This document shows positions 17,165 to 26,207 of a stretch of 64,000 bases of DNA, piece by piece. The notes below the pieces were generated by a model, which had not been told where the DNA came from, searched no databases, and saw only the letters and a list, made by a program, of their open reading frames with translations. Positions within the stretch are counted from its first letter, which is position 1, and each line of letters starts with the position of its first letter. The stretch covers positions 1 to 64,000 of the forward strand of contig NZ_JBEYXW010000003.1 of the NCBI RefSeq assembly GCF_040645195.1, written 5' to 3'. This DNA is from Prauserella_A sp040645195. GTDB taxonomy: Bacteria; Actinomycetota; Actinomycetes; Mycobacteriales; Pseudonocardiaceae. Both the position numbers and the translations under genes were made by a program.

Positions 17165-18190
17165 TCAGGGAATGAGAATTGCCCGGCCGCGGACGTGGCC
17201 CGCACTCAGGTCGTCGATCGCCTGCTGGAACTCGTCGAGCCGGTACTGGGCGGTGTGCAACCGCACCTTGCCCTGTGCCGCGAGCACCATCAGGTCCTGG
17301 AGATCGGCGTACGAACCAACTAAATTGCCGACGAAGTTGATCTCCGTCGAAATGATGTCGATGGTGGGAACGTTGAGGTTTTCGCCGTATCCGACGATGT
17401 AGTAGTTCCCCGCTCGGCGCAGCATCCGGACACCCTGTTCGGTCGACCCGCCTTCACCGACGAAGTCGAGGATCGCCTCCGCGCCGTGCCCGCCGGTCAG
17501 GTCGAGCACCTTGTCCACATGGGACCCGTCGGCGACGATGGTGAGGTCGGCACCGACCTGCTCGGCCAGCCGGAGCGCGGCGGGGTTGCGGTCCACGACG
17601 ACGAGCGTCGCCGCACTCATCGCCTTCATGCACTGGATTCCAATGTGGCCGAGTCCGCCAGCGCCGATGACGACGCAGACATCGCCGGGTCGCAGTACCC
17701 TGGCGGCCTTCGCCGCGGCGTGCTGAGCGGTGAGCCCGGCGTCGGCAAGGGCAGCGACGTCGGCGGGTTCGAGGCTGTCGTCGAGCTTGACGCAGGACCG
17801 CGCCGATGTCAGCAGGTTCTCGGCGTACCCGCCCTGGGTGTCGATCCCGGGGAAGCGCGAGCTCTCGCAGTGCACGTCGTCGCCGAGCCGGCAGGCCCGG
17901 CACAGCCCGCAGGTCATCAGCGGATGGAGGATGACCTTGTCCCCCACCGCGACGTTCGTCACGGCGTCGCCGACCGCTTGTACCCAGCCGGCGTTCTCAT
18001 GGCCGATCGTGTAGGGCAGAACGACACCCGACTTCTCCGCCCACTGGCCTTCGAGGATGTGGATGTCGGTCCGGCACACACCAGCAGCGCCCACCTTGAC
18101 CACGACGTCCAGCGGCCCGCTGATCTTGGGTTCCTCGACGTGGCGCAGCTCCAGATTCTGGTGGTACCCCGTGACCTGGACGGCTTTCAT
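17165..18190 (-). CDS. Zinc-dependent alcohol dehydrogenase (probable 2-propanol/propanol dehydrogenase)
   Basis: A 341-residue medium-chain dehydrogenase. Catalytic-zinc ligands are in GVCRTDIH and TIGHENAGW. The structural-zinc lobe has the Cys cluster CGLCRACRLGDDVHC, and the Rossmann motif is VIGAGGLGHIGIQ. It lies inside the propane monooxygenase operon, so it probably oxidises the alcohol product (2-propanol to acetone in known prm systems). Its start overlaps the stop of the preceding MIP18-type gene (ATGA). No acetone-oxidising genes lie in the window. Confidence 0.9.
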   Translation of the reverse strand: MKAVQVTGYHQNLELRHVEEPKISGPLDVVVKVGAAGVCRTDIHILEGQWAEKSGVVLPYTIGHENAGWVQAVGDAVTNVAVGDKVILHPLMTCGLCRACRLGDDVHCESSRFPGIDTQGGYAENLLTSARSCVKLDDSLEPADVAALADAGLTAQHAAAKAARVLRPGDVCVVIGAGGLGHIGIQCMKAMSAATLVVVDRNPAALRLAEQVGADLTIVADGSHVDKVLDLTGGHGAEAILDFVGEGGSTEQGVRMLRRAGNYYIVGYGENLNVPTIDIISTEINFVGNLVGSYADLQDLMVLAAQGKVRLHTAQYRLDEFQQAIDDLSAGHVRGRAILIP

Positions 18191-18906
18191 GGATGGCTCC
18201 TGGTGTTGATGACGACCGTGCCGTGGTCCGTGTCGGCGTAGCGGGTGGCGAGCAACCCCTTGCAGAAATGGGCATTGCCTTCGATCGAGACGCGGGTGGC
18301 CGCGGCGAGCCGCAGTCGTAACGCGACATCCGACTCGGCGATCGGGACGCCGTCGTGGTCGACCAGCACACGTGCGTGTGAGTTGACAGGCAGACCAAGG
18401 GCTTCACGCCTGCGCAACAGCGCACCCTTCAAGTGGCCCTCAGACAGGTCGAACAGCTCCAGGAGCGGCAGTTCCTCGATCGACCATGCACCGCTCGACA
18501 GGACCGAACGGCAGCACCGTTCCATCGCAGCGAGGTGAGCCTTGCGCTGGAAGGTACGGCGCAACTCATCCAGGCTGTCCTCGGCCTCGACTCCGAAGGT
18601 TGCGACGTAGCCGTCAGCCACCCCGTTGTTGATCTTGTCGGAATCGTGATGGTCGTCCAAGAACACCCGGACCTGACCCACGTCCGGCACACCGGCCAGC
18701 GCATCGTAGGCGTCTGAGACCATCAGATACGCGAAGTTCGGCGCACAGAACGATGTCGGCAACCGCAGGTGCACCTGCACCCCCGTGTCGTCGATGGTCA
18801 CCGACCGGACGAACCCGAGTTCGGTCACGGGCTGGTCCAGCTCGGGGTCCAGCACCGTCGCCAGTGCAGCGAGAACCTCGGCCTCCACGGACAGAGCGGT
18901 GGTCAT
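18187..18906 (-). CDS. MIP18/DUF59-type protein of the prm operon
   Basis: A 239-residue protein. The first 100 residues are a MIP18/PaaD-type domain (LDPELDQPVTELGFVRSVTI, then LRLPTSFCAPNFAYLM with a single conserved-position Cys), a family involved in iron-sulfur or metal-centre assembly. The C-terminal 130 residues are helical and unfamiliar. The start is the ATG overlapping the amidohydrolase stop; the longer upstream frame has no family character. In context it may help load iron into the hydroxylase or reductase. That is inference. Confidence 0.75.
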   Translation of the reverse strand: MTTALSVEAEVLAALATVLDPELDQPVTELGFVRSVTIDDTGVQVHLRLPTSFCAPNFAYLMVSDAYDALAGVPDVGQVRVFLDDHHDSDKINNGVADGYVATFGVEAEDSLDELRRTFQRKAHLAAMERCCRSVLSSGAWSIEELPLLELFDLSEGHLKGALLRRREALGLPVNSHARVLVDHDGVPIAESDVALRLRLAAATRVSIEGNAHFCKGLLATRYADTDHGTVVINTRSHP

Positions 18907-19904
18907 CGCGCACCGGCCGCGGCCGGCAGCCGGAGTTGGCGGGGCACGTCTAGGTCGTAGAGCACGGCCGCATTGAGACCGAGGATCTTCTTCTTCTGTT
19001 CGGTCGTGATCGCGGGGTACTCGGGCAGGTCCTCGGGGATCTGGAAGTCGACGAACTTCTCGACCAGCCATTTGGGAGTCCACAGTGCATAGTCGCTGCT
19101 GAAGAGGATCTTGTCCTCACCGATCCAGTAGAGGAGCTCCCCGATGATCTGGGCGAAGTAGCGCGGCCGCGCGTGGATGAACGGCATGGCGACGGCGAGT
19201 CCACCGTAGACATTGGACTCCTGGGTCGCGATCCAGCAGAAGTCCTCCAGGCGTGGCAGGCCGACGTGCTCGACGATGAAGTTGAGATCCAGATAGTCCG
19301 TGGCGACCTTGTCGATGTCGGCGACGTCGAACGCGTCCCGGTCCAGCGGCCGGATCGTCGGTCCCTTGTGGACATGGATGTTCCTGATACCCAACTCGAG
19401 GCACTCTTCGAGATAGCGGCGCGACCACAGCTCGTCGAGCTTGTACCCCCGCGAGTCGCCATGCCATTCGGCCGTGTAGAGCTTGACCCCCTTGAGGTTC
19501 ATCCGCTCGGCGTCCCTGCGCAACTGTTCGAGGCCGGCCTCACCGTTGCGGGGGTCGTAGGCGTGGTTGTAGGTCAGCTGGTCAGGATGCTTGAGCGCGA
19601 GTCCGAACGCCTCCTCGGTCTGCCCGAACCCGTTCTTGTAGAACTCGCTGAGCAGAGTCGCCTGAAAGATCGCGTGATCGACGTGGCCGTCCTGGAAGAG
19701 GTCCTTCATCAGGCGCTCGGCACCGTAGTAGGTGTAGGTGTCGTAGTCCCAGACGACGTCCTCAGGGCTGAGGTTGCGGTGGTAGTCGTAGAAGCAGTCG
19801 ATGAACTGCTTGCCATGAACGTTCTTGATGTTCGCCTCGCGGCCGTCCCAGATGTGGACGTGCCCGTCGACGACGTAGTACTGCTCGCCATCCTTTTCGT
19901 ACAT
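18903..19904 (-). CDS. Amidohydrolase (ACMSD-like TIM barrel) of the prm operon
   Basis: A 333-residue metal-dependent hydrolase of the amidohydrolase-2 type. The N-terminal metal motif is VVDGHVHIWDG. Further candidates for metal ligands are NIHVHKGP and FIVEHVGLP, and SSDYALW matches the C-terminal Asp motif. Homologues recur in propane monooxygenase operons, but I know of no established reaction for them there. It lies 52 bp after prmD and is coupled to the next gene by ATGA. It may act on a side product, or help assembly. Confidence 0.82.
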   Translation of the reverse strand: MYEKDGEQYYVVDGHVHIWDGREANIKNVHGKQFIDCFYDYHRNLSPEDVVWDYDTYTYYGAERLMKDLFQDGHVDHAIFQATLLSEFYKNGFGQTEEAFGLALKHPDQLTYNHAYDPRNGEAGLEQLRRDAERMNLKGVKLYTAEWHGDSRGYKLDELWSRRYLEECLELGIRNIHVHKGPTIRPLDRDAFDVADIDKVATDYLDLNFIVEHVGLPRLEDFCWIATQESNVYGGLAVAMPFIHARPRYFAQIIGELLYWIGEDKILFSSDYALWTPKWLVEKFVDFQIPEDLPEYPAITTEQKKKILGLNAAVLYDLDVPRQLRLPAAAGAR

Positions 19905-19956
19905 CGGCGATCCTCACCCTTCGGTGTGCTCGTGTGCGGTCGGGGACTGCCCGGCG

Positions 19957-20307
19957 TCAGCCGTGTGCGAGGAGGTCGAAACCGATGTACTCGGCGGCAT
20001 CCTCCGGGTTCGCGAAGAGCAGCGTGCGGTCGTCCAGATGCACCATGCGCCCGTAGTGCGTGGAGCTGATCTCCTCGAAGATCGAGCCGTCGAACGGCTG
20101 GCCGAGCGCCTCGCTCAGCTCGTCGTAGTCGAACTCCAGCAGCCTCGTGCCGTCCACCCGGATCATGGACGGGTACTCGACGAGGGAGACTCCGTTCTTG
20201 GCCCCCATCATGTCGGCGACCACGCGACCGATCGGGGTGTTCATCAGGGTTACGCCGCACATGTTCGAGGACCCGGCCTGCGAACCGAACTGCATGGGAC
20301 CGCTCAC
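19957..20307 (-). CDS. prmD: Propane monooxygenase coupling (effector) protein
   Basis: A 116-residue cofactor-free regulatory protein of the MmoB/DmpM family, with IGRVVADMMGAKNGV and FEEISSTHYGRMVHLDD. Such proteins bind the hydroxylase and tune oxygen activation and electron transfer. The start is a GTG that overlaps the prmC stop (GTGA), which decides it over the internal ATG four codons later. Position directly after prmC and length fit PrmD. Confidence 0.9.
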   Translation of the reverse strand: MSGPMQFGSQAGSSNMCGVTLMNTPIGRVVADMMGAKNGVSLVEYPSMIRVDGTRLLEFDYDELSEALGQPFDGSIFEEISSTHYGRMVHLDDRTLLFANPEDAAEYIGFDLLAHG

Positions 20308-21407
20308 TTCTCCAACTCCTTCGGTACGTCGAGCCCGATCTCCTCGAGCAGCTGAGCGAACTTCTCCTTCGTCGCACCGAACGAGTCGGCGAACGTCCGC
20401 GTCTTCTCCGCCGGCTGGGACCAGATCGGCTGCAGCCCGAGTGCTGCGTTAAGACACCTGGGCACCCACTTCTCCAGCCAGTGGCCGAACAGCTCCTTGT
20501 TGCCTGTGCCGAACTCGTCGTCGCGGGTGAGCAGCTGGAACAACGACCGGGTGTAGGCGAGGTCGCGGTTGTAGTCGTGTTCCCCGGTGCCGACAAGGGT
20601 CGGCGTGATGTAGTCGCCGTTCTTCGCGGAGATCTGCATGACCAGTTCGGACCGGAAGAGTTGACCGACCAGCTGCTCGAAGACGATGTTGGTGCCGAAC
20701 AGCAACTCGGCCCAGTCGCCGACCGCGGTGAGCTCCTCGACGCCCCTGCGGGTTGACTGCCACTCGTCGGCCGACTGCCACACGCCTTTGTGGACAGAGC
20801 CGTCGAATGTGTCCAGCGACTCGGACAGGTCGAGGTTGAACAGTGCGAGATCCTGGGCAAACCGCATCTTGTGCGCGGCGTTGACCGCCACCGCAGTGTT
20901 GATCATGTTCGTCGGCCCGGAGCGCTGGATCGAGGTGAACACGTGCAGCGCCATTCCGTTCTCGGCGTGCATCCACGCGCCGAGGTTGCGAGCGATGAAC
21001 TTCTGCCACGCCGTGTTCCAGCCGCCGTAGGCGTTGGCGCGCTTCGCGTTCTCCAGACACAGAGCGACCTGGTGCACCACCGCGGAATTGTTGCGGTAGA
21101 TCGTCTGCTCCCATTCCTCGTTGGGGTCGAGGAAGGCGTGCCAGTTGGACGATTTCGCCGCCGTCCACTCCTTCGGATACCCGCCGGGCCCATCACCGAA
21201 GCCGTAGATCCAGCCCTGGCTCAGGTGTCGCTCGGGGTCCGGCTGCACGTCGACGGTCACGTCCTCGTAAACGGTCGCGCGGAGCTTGGCCGGCTTGAAG
21301 TAGTTGTAACTGCGGCTCGTGGAACTGGGGAAGTCCAAGGCGCCGGCTTCGGAGTCGGTGAACTCCACCTTCGGGAAGCTGCGCACCTGCGGCGCGGATG
21401 TTGCCAT
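20304..21407 (-). CDS. prmC: Propane 2-monooxygenase hydroxylase small (beta) subunit
   Basis: A 367-residue beta subunit of a soluble di-iron hydroxylase. The ferritin-like fold is present but the iron-binding ExxH pairs are not, as expected for beta. Family segments include SRSYNYFKPAKLRATVYEDV, NNSAVVHQVALCLENAKRAN and AEWQ-like helices, with NGDYITPTLVGTGEHDY near the C-terminus. The start ATG is preceded by GGAGACAGCAG and lies 13 bp after prmB; the much longer in-frame extension is noise. It packs against PrmA. Confidence 0.92.
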   Translation of the reverse strand: MATSAPQVRSFPKVEFTDSEAGALDFPSSTSRSYNYFKPAKLRATVYEDVTVDVQPDPERHLSQGWIYGFGDGPGGYPKEWTAAKSSNWHAFLDPNEEWEQTIYRNNSAVVHQVALCLENAKRANAYGGWNTAWQKFIARNLGAWMHAENGMALHVFTSIQRSGPTNMINTAVAVNAAHKMRFAQDLALFNLDLSESLDTFDGSVHKGVWQSADEWQSTRRGVEELTAVGDWAELLFGTNIVFEQLVGQLFRSELVMQISAKNGDYITPTLVGTGEHDYNRDLAYTRSLFQLLTRDDEFGTGNKELFGHWLEKWVPRCLNAALGLQPIWSQPAEKTRTFADSFGATKEKFAQLLEEIGLDVPKELEK

Positions 21408-21420
21408 CTGCTGTCTCCTC

Positions 21421-22470
21421 CTACTGGTCGTCACTGACCGAGGTCGTGAACTTGTCGTAGAACACCTGGTCGTCCGGCACGCCATGGCGCACGGCCAGCT
21501 CCAGTGCGGCATCCACCATGGGCGGCGGCCCGCACAGGTAGACCTCGCTGCGGTGCAGGTCGGGCTCTCTGGCCTCGACGACGTCGGTGACCATTCCCAG
21601 GTCGGCACTGACGCCGAGCTCGGCACAACCGTCACCGGACTCCGACAGGGCGACGACGAACTCGAAGTCGTCCAACCGCCTCCCCAGTGCACGGATCTCG
21701 TCCAGGTAGAAAAGGTCCGCGGGGGTGCGAGCGCCGTAGTAGAAGCGGATCCGGCGGGTGTCGCCGGTCTCGCTGAGGTGCCGGAGCAGGCTGAGCACGG
21801 GCGCCATGCCTGCGCCACCCGCCATCAGTACCAGGGGGAGCACGTGCCCGTTCTTGAGCGTGAAGCTGCCGTACGGACCTGTCAGATCGATCGTGTCGCC
21901 GACCTCGATGCCGTCGTCAAGCAGCGAGGAGAACCTGCCACCCGGGTACTTCTTGATCAGGAACTCGATGTGGTCGCTTGTGGACGGTGTCGTCGCCATC
22001 GAGAACGACCGGTGCTCATCGGTGCCAGGGATGGTCAGGTCGGCGTACTGGCCGGGCTTGAACTCGTACCCGGGCGGGTCGACCGGCTTGAGCTTGAGGC
22101 CCACGATGTCGTGTGTGTGCGCGACGATCTCGACGACCTCGGTCCGGATCTCCTGCAGCGGGGCCGAGTTGAGCAGTTCCTCCTCGTCGAAGTTGAGCAG
22201 CTCGATCGTGCAGTCGCTGAAGGCGTGCGCCCGGCACAGCAGCACGTAGCCCTCCTCGACCTCGGCATCGTTGCAGGCGAAGGTCGAGTAACGCTCCATC
22301 TGGATCTCGCCGTCCAGGACGTAGGACTTGCACGCCGAGCACTGGCCCTCCCGGCAGCCGTGCATGAGGTGGATTCCCTGACGGAAGGCTGCGTCGAGGA
22401 TCTTCTCGTCCTCATTGACCTCCATCTCGATGTCGACCGGTTCGAAAGAAATGCGATGTTTGTCGGCCAT
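21421..22470 (-). CDS. prmB: Propane monooxygenase reductase
   Basis: A 349-residue NADH:acceptor reductase that delivers electrons to the hydroxylase. The N-terminal plant-type [2Fe-2S] ferredoxin domain carries C39, C44, C47 and C79. The middle FAD domain has the flavin motif HRSFSMAT. The NAD domain begins LVLMAGGAGMAPVLSLLRHL and ends with the CGPPPMVDAAL motif. Domain order and length match PrmB and MimB. It is the second gene of the operon, 68 bp after prmA. Confidence 0.94.
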   Translation of the reverse strand: MADKHRISFEPVDIEMEVNEDEKILDAAFRQGIHLMHGCREGQCSACKSYVLDGEIQMERYSTFACNDAEVEEGYVLLCRAHAFSDCTIELLNFDEEELLNSAPLQEIRTEVVEIVAHTHDIVGLKLKPVDPPGYEFKPGQYADLTIPGTDEHRSFSMATTPSTSDHIEFLIKKYPGGRFSSLLDDGIEVGDTIDLTGPYGSFTLKNGHVLPLVLMAGGAGMAPVLSLLRHLSETGDTRRIRFYYGARTPADLFYLDEIRALGRRLDDFEFVVALSESGDGCAELGVSADLGMVTDVVEAREPDLHRSEVYLCGPPPMVDAALELAVRHGVPDDQVFYDKFTTSVSDDQ

Positions 22471-22538
22471 TGGTCTCTCGATTCTCGGGAGCGAGGAGCG
22501 CGGCCGGCGGGGGCTGCCGGCCGCTGGTCCTCACGCCG

Positions 22539-24176
22539 TCAGGCGACAGTGACGTTGGGGTTGGCGCGGTATGCCGCGGCCCACTCCTCGCGCTCCTGAT
22601 CGGTCATCTGGTTGAGGGTCACGTTCGGACTGGCGAACCGGATACCGCGGAGGTCGTCGAGTGTCCACAGTTTCTTCGGGTCGTCCAGGTCCAGATGTGG
22701 CTGCGGGATGAGGGTCCTGCCGTCGTCGCGGACGTAGCCGAGGTCCTTGACGATGTCGGCGAGATCGCGGTCGTGATGCAACGTCTCCCACTCGCGCTGC
22801 CCGGTGAGGCGGCCCATGTTGGGGGTCTCCCGGCCTTCGTACTCAGGGCGGAACGCGACCGTGTCCGTCCAGGCACAGGTCTCCGAGCAGTAGGTCCGCC
22901 ACTGGTCGTCCACCTTGTCGACCACCATGTCCTCGCGGACGAGGCAGGGAACCATGCAGGTCCAGCACCGGTGCGGGTACTCGTACCCGACCTCTTCGAA
23001 GGCGATCGGCTTGTTACGGCCCGGGTAGCGCAGCCGGTTGTATGCCTCCCACCACTTGCCGAACTGGTTGTACCAGCCCGGGTACTTCCCCTCGAACCAC
23101 TCGAAGTCGGCGTCGGTCATGCCGTCGATCCGCCAGTAGTTCACCGGCCAGCCGGTCGCGAAGAACTGCGCCACGCGGTGGACGTAGAACTTGTTCGTGA
23201 TCCGGTTCCACGCCTCCTCGACCAGGTCGTGTGGAATCACCAGCCCGTACTTCTCGAGCGGGAGCAGGTAGCTGCGGTAGTAGTCGTCGTAGATCCAGCG
23301 CCGCCACATCTCGGCGTAGGACTCCCGGTCCTTGCGGCGGTCCTTCGTGCCGTACTCGATGAAGGTGCCGATGGCGGCGTCCACCACGCAGTGGTTGTTC
23401 CACCAGGCGTAGCGCAGGTCGCGCTCCAGCAGCGGGCGGTTACGCTCGTCCGCAAGGGCCATCAGCAGGATGGAGTAGCCGTTGCTGATGTGCCGGGACT
23501 CGTCGGACTGCACCGAGTGGAACACCGTCGGCAGCAGGTAGTCGCCGTTGGCCGCGGCCTCGTCGGGCATCGCCACGAACAGCGTGTTGGTGAACGCGGT
23601 CTCCGCCACGACCGTCAGGTAGATGTTCGCGGCGGTGATCGCGTCACCGGTGATGAACCCCTCGCCGAACTGGCGGCCGATCGTGCCCGCGTAGTTGTTG
23701 GCGAAGGCCTTTTCGGTGATGTCGAAGCCGGCCGGGTCGATGTAGTTGTTCATGTACAGCTTCTTGAGGTTCATCTGGATCGTGGAGTGCCGAACCTCGT
23801 CGATCATCTGCACCGCGAGCCCGTTGTGGATCTCCGGGTTCGGCACTGCGTCGATGGCCATGGGCATCGCACGCGCGGCGGAGATCTCGGGGAACGGGAT
23901 GATCGAAAGGAACAGCTTCTGCCACTCCAGCCAGCGCTGCTGTACCTGCCGGAACATGTTGCCGCGGATCGCGCCGTCCATGGCACCGAAGACCCGGTTG
24001 TCCTTCTCCTCCTCCATCGGGAAGTAGGACCTCATGATCTGCTTCAGCGGGTCCTTCTTGGGTGCTTTCTCGAACGTGTAGTCCGTTCCGAAACGGGTCG
24101 CCGGCGTTGCGAACGTCGGCTCCCACGACAGCTCCGTGATCTTGTTGTGCGCCTTGGTGAGACTCTGCCTGCTCAA
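22539..24176 (-). CDS. prmA: Propane 2-monooxygenase hydroxylase large (alpha) subunit
   Basis: The catalytic di-iron subunit, 545 residues from a TTG start. Iron ligands are visible: E97 (PEISAAR), E127 and H130 (DEVRH), E192 (AETAF), E226 and H229 (DESRH). The sequence is of the group-5 propane 2-monooxygenase/MimA type, for example DPLKQIMRSYFPMEEEKDNR and CWTCMVPCLVREDM. The start is chosen as TTG because AGGAGG ends 7 bases before it and the protein then begins MSRQSLTKAH, as I recall for PrmA. A GTG six codons upstream would place the Shine-Dalgarno inside the gene. In known systems PrmA oxidises propane at C2, and relatives also hydroxylate phenol and other compounds. Confidence 0.95.
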   Translation of the reverse strand: MSRQSLTKAHNKITELSWEPTFATPATRFGTDYTFEKAPKKDPLKQIMRSYFPMEEEKDNRVFGAMDGAIRGNMFRQVQQRWLEWQKLFLSIIPFPEISAARAMPMAIDAVPNPEIHNGLAVQMIDEVRHSTIQMNLKKLYMNNYIDPAGFDITEKAFANNYAGTIGRQFGEGFITGDAITAANIYLTVVAETAFTNTLFVAMPDEAAANGDYLLPTVFHSVQSDESRHISNGYSILLMALADERNRPLLERDLRYAWWNNHCVVDAAIGTFIEYGTKDRRKDRESYAEMWRRWIYDDYYRSYLLPLEKYGLVIPHDLVEEAWNRITNKFYVHRVAQFFATGWPVNYWRIDGMTDADFEWFEGKYPGWYNQFGKWWEAYNRLRYPGRNKPIAFEEVGYEYPHRCWTCMVPCLVREDMVVDKVDDQWRTYCSETCAWTDTVAFRPEYEGRETPNMGRLTGQREWETLHHDRDLADIVKDLGYVRDDGRTLIPQPHLDLDDPKKLWTLDDLRGIRFASPNVTLNQMTDQEREEWAAAYRANPNVTVA

Positions 24177-24260
24177 TTCGGGCCTCCTCGACACCGGAAT
24201 CTGTTCGCCCGGCCATGCGTCCTGTCGGGGAGAGTGTGTTGCGGATCCAACGTGAGTTCT

Positions 24261-24275
24261 GTCTCAATGTGAGAC
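24261..24275. promoter_or_regulatory. Palindrome in the prmA/activator divergent promoter
   Basis: A perfect 6-3-6 inverted repeat GTCTCA-ATG-TGAGAC lies 85 bp upstream of the prmA start and about 67 bp from the divergent activator start. AcoR-type activators often bind such GTCTCA/TGAGAC dyads, so this is the best candidate activator site. It is the only clear dyad I see in the 165-bp divergent region. Confidence 0.55.
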
Positions 24276-24341
24276 CGAGAAGCCTGCGGAGGACCGCCAC
24301 GATGGGTCCTGTGGGTCCAGCGCCCGACGTCAAAGGAGACG

Positions 24342-26123
24342 GTGGTGACGACGCAACGAGACCGGTCGGATTCGCGGCCGATGAGCGCCCTGCGAGAGAT
24401 GTTCCTGTCGCGGCCTCTGCCCGAGCTTCCCGGGGTGCGAGACGTCATCACCGCTTCCTGGCAACGCGCGCTCGATCACCAGGTCGATGCCGAGGACCCG
24501 GACCCGGTCTTCATCGCCGACCGGGACGAGGAGAGTCTCCTGGTCCGCAGCGCCACGCCGGTGCTCGCCAACCTGTCTGCCGAGCTGACCTCCCACCCGG
24601 TCGCCAGCCTACTGAGCGACGCGGACGGCCTGGTGGTCCGACGGTTCAGCACGGACCGGAACCTCACCTCCGGTCTGGACCGGATTTCGCTCGCGCCCGG
24701 CTACAGCTACGCCGAGGAGTCGGTGGGGACCAACGGGATCGGCACCGCACTGGAGTGCCAGAAGTCCGTGCTCGTGTCCGGATTCGAGCACTTCAACAGC
24801 AGCCTCACGGACTTCGAATGCGCCGGGGCGCCCATCACCCACCCGATACGCGGGCACCTCGTCGGTGTCCTCGATCTGACGTCCTGGGCCGATATCCCGG
24901 GGCCTTTGCTGCTGACGCTGGCGCGCACGACGGCCAAACAGATCGCGGATGCGCTGCTCGCGAGCACCGGAGCCCGTGAGCTCAGCCTCTTCCGCGAGTA
25001 CCTCGCCTCCTGCCAACGAGGCTCCGGCGCGATCCTGGCCGTCAACGAGGACGTCATCATGGTCAACAGCCACGCGGAGGAGTTGTACGACGTGACCGAC
25101 CGGGCTGCTCTGATCAGTCACACGGCCGACGTGGCTGGTTCGACCAAGCCGGTGACGGTCCTGGCTGACCTTCCCTCGGGCGTGGTCGCCCGGCTGGAGT
25201 ACCGGCCGGTGTACAGCGGGTCGACTCTGGCCGGCGGCGTGTTCCGGGTGAAGAACCACGCCGCCTCGCGGCGCACGGCGTGTCGCGCCGACCTGCAGCT
25301 ACCGGGCGTGGTCGGCACCAGCCCCGTGTGGCGGCAACTGTGCGCCGTCGCGGACGCAAGCTTCGTCGAGGGGAACTGGCTGGCATTGAGCGGCGAGCGT
25401 GGCACCGGGAAGGCCGCCGTCGCGCAGGCCGTCGCACGCCGTCACGGGCGGCGGCCGGTGTTGCTCGACTGTGCAGCGGTGGACGACCACGGCGCCTGGG
25501 TGAGCGCGCTCGCCGACGAGGTGACCAGGGGAAACCCGCCGGTGATCCTGAGGCATGCCGACACGCTCACCGGCGAACGAGTCGAGCGCCTCACGGACCT
25601 GTTCACGTCATGGCAGGGAGCGCCACCTGAGCAGGCCCCGGCCTGGGTCGCCGTCACGCTGAGCGAAGGTCCGCACAGCGCCGACGTCCAGGGATGGCTG
25701 ATGCCGTTCTTCGCGCACACCGTCGAGGTGCCGCCACTGCGCCACCGGATCGAGGATCTGCACCGTCTCGTGCCGAACCTGCTGGGCCGTCACTCGAACA
25801 CTCTGACCGCATCGGACGGTTGCCTGCGCCAGCTCATGCGACTCCCCTGGACGGGCAACGTCCGCCAACTCGACCAGGTGCTGGTCGAGATTTCCCGCCG
25901 ACGCCGGACAGGAACGATCGAGGTGGGCGACCTCCCCGCGGAATGCCGGACCTTCACCCGACGCCAGCTGACGAAACTGGAAACGATCGAACGGGACGCC
26001 ATCGTGCGCAGCCTCTCGGCCAACCGGGGCAACAAGGAACTCGCGGCAGCCGACCTCGGCATGTCACGCGCCACGATCTACCGGAAGATCCGAGCGTTCG
26101 GCATCGTGCCCGAGCAGTTCTGA
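24342..26123 (+). CDS. AcoR/MimR-like activator of the prm operon (GAF, degenerate AAA, Fis-type HTH)
   Basis: A 593-residue regulator. A GAF-type sensor domain spans about residues 60-190 (YAEESVGTNGIGTALE is the AcoR-family hallmark). A NtrC-like ATPase domain spans about 320-540 but is degenerate: Walker A is GERGTGKA, the Walker B Asp-Glu is replaced (VILRHADTL), and no GAFTGA loop is visible. The C-terminus has a Fis-type HTH (NKELAAADLGMSRATIYRKIRAFG). Without GAFTGA it cannot be a normal sigma-54 activator, consistent with actinobacteria lacking sigma-54. It is divergent from prmA, and MimR of mycobacteria has this position and job. The start is GTG after AAAGGAGAC; GTG at 24345 is equally possible. 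Confidence 0.87.
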   Translation: MVTTQRDRSDSRPMSALREMFLSRPLPELPGVRDVITASWQRALDHQVDAEDPDPVFIADRDEESLLVRSATPVLANLSAELTSHPVASLLSDADGLVVRRFSTDRNLTSGLDRISLAPGYSYAEESVGTNGIGTALECQKSVLVSGFEHFNSSLTDFECAGAPITHPIRGHLVGVLDLTSWADIPGPLLLTLARTTAKQIADALLASTGARELSLFREYLASCQRGSGAILAVNEDVIMVNSHAEELYDVTDRAALISHTADVAGSTKPVTVLADLPSGVVARLEYRPVYSGSTLAGGVFRVKNHAASRRTACRADLQLPGVVGTSPVWRQLCAVADASFVEGNWLALSGERGTGKAAVAQAVARRHGRRPVLLDCAAVDDHGAWVSALADEVTRGNPPVILRHADTLTGERVERLTDLFTSWQGAPPEQAPAWVAVTLSEGPHSADVQGWLMPFFAHTVEVPPLRHRIEDLHRLVPNLLGRHSNTLTASDGCLRQLMRLPWTGNVRQLDQVLVEISRRRRTGTIEVGDLPAECRTFTRRQLTKLETIERDAIVRSLSANRGNKELAAADLGMSRATIYRKIRAFGIVPEQF

Positions 26124-26207
26124 GCCGGACACGGACGGCTTCCTATTGATTCAGGGAGATTAGTATTGTAGGTATCGTCGTCACCGCAGTTTCCTAAGAG
26201 GTGTCTG

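Noticed and set aside
16072..17175. 367-codon frame opposite the GroEL-like gene
   Set aside because: Antisense shadow; the GroEL reading is certain.
22470..24272. 600-codon rightward frame opposite prmA
   Set aside because: Mirror frame of prmA, whose iron ligands and family match are clear; no recognisable domain in the mirror.
24342..26123. Classical sigma-54 enhancer-binding protein
   Set aside because: No GAFTGA loop and degenerate Walker motifs; actinobacteria lack sigma-54.
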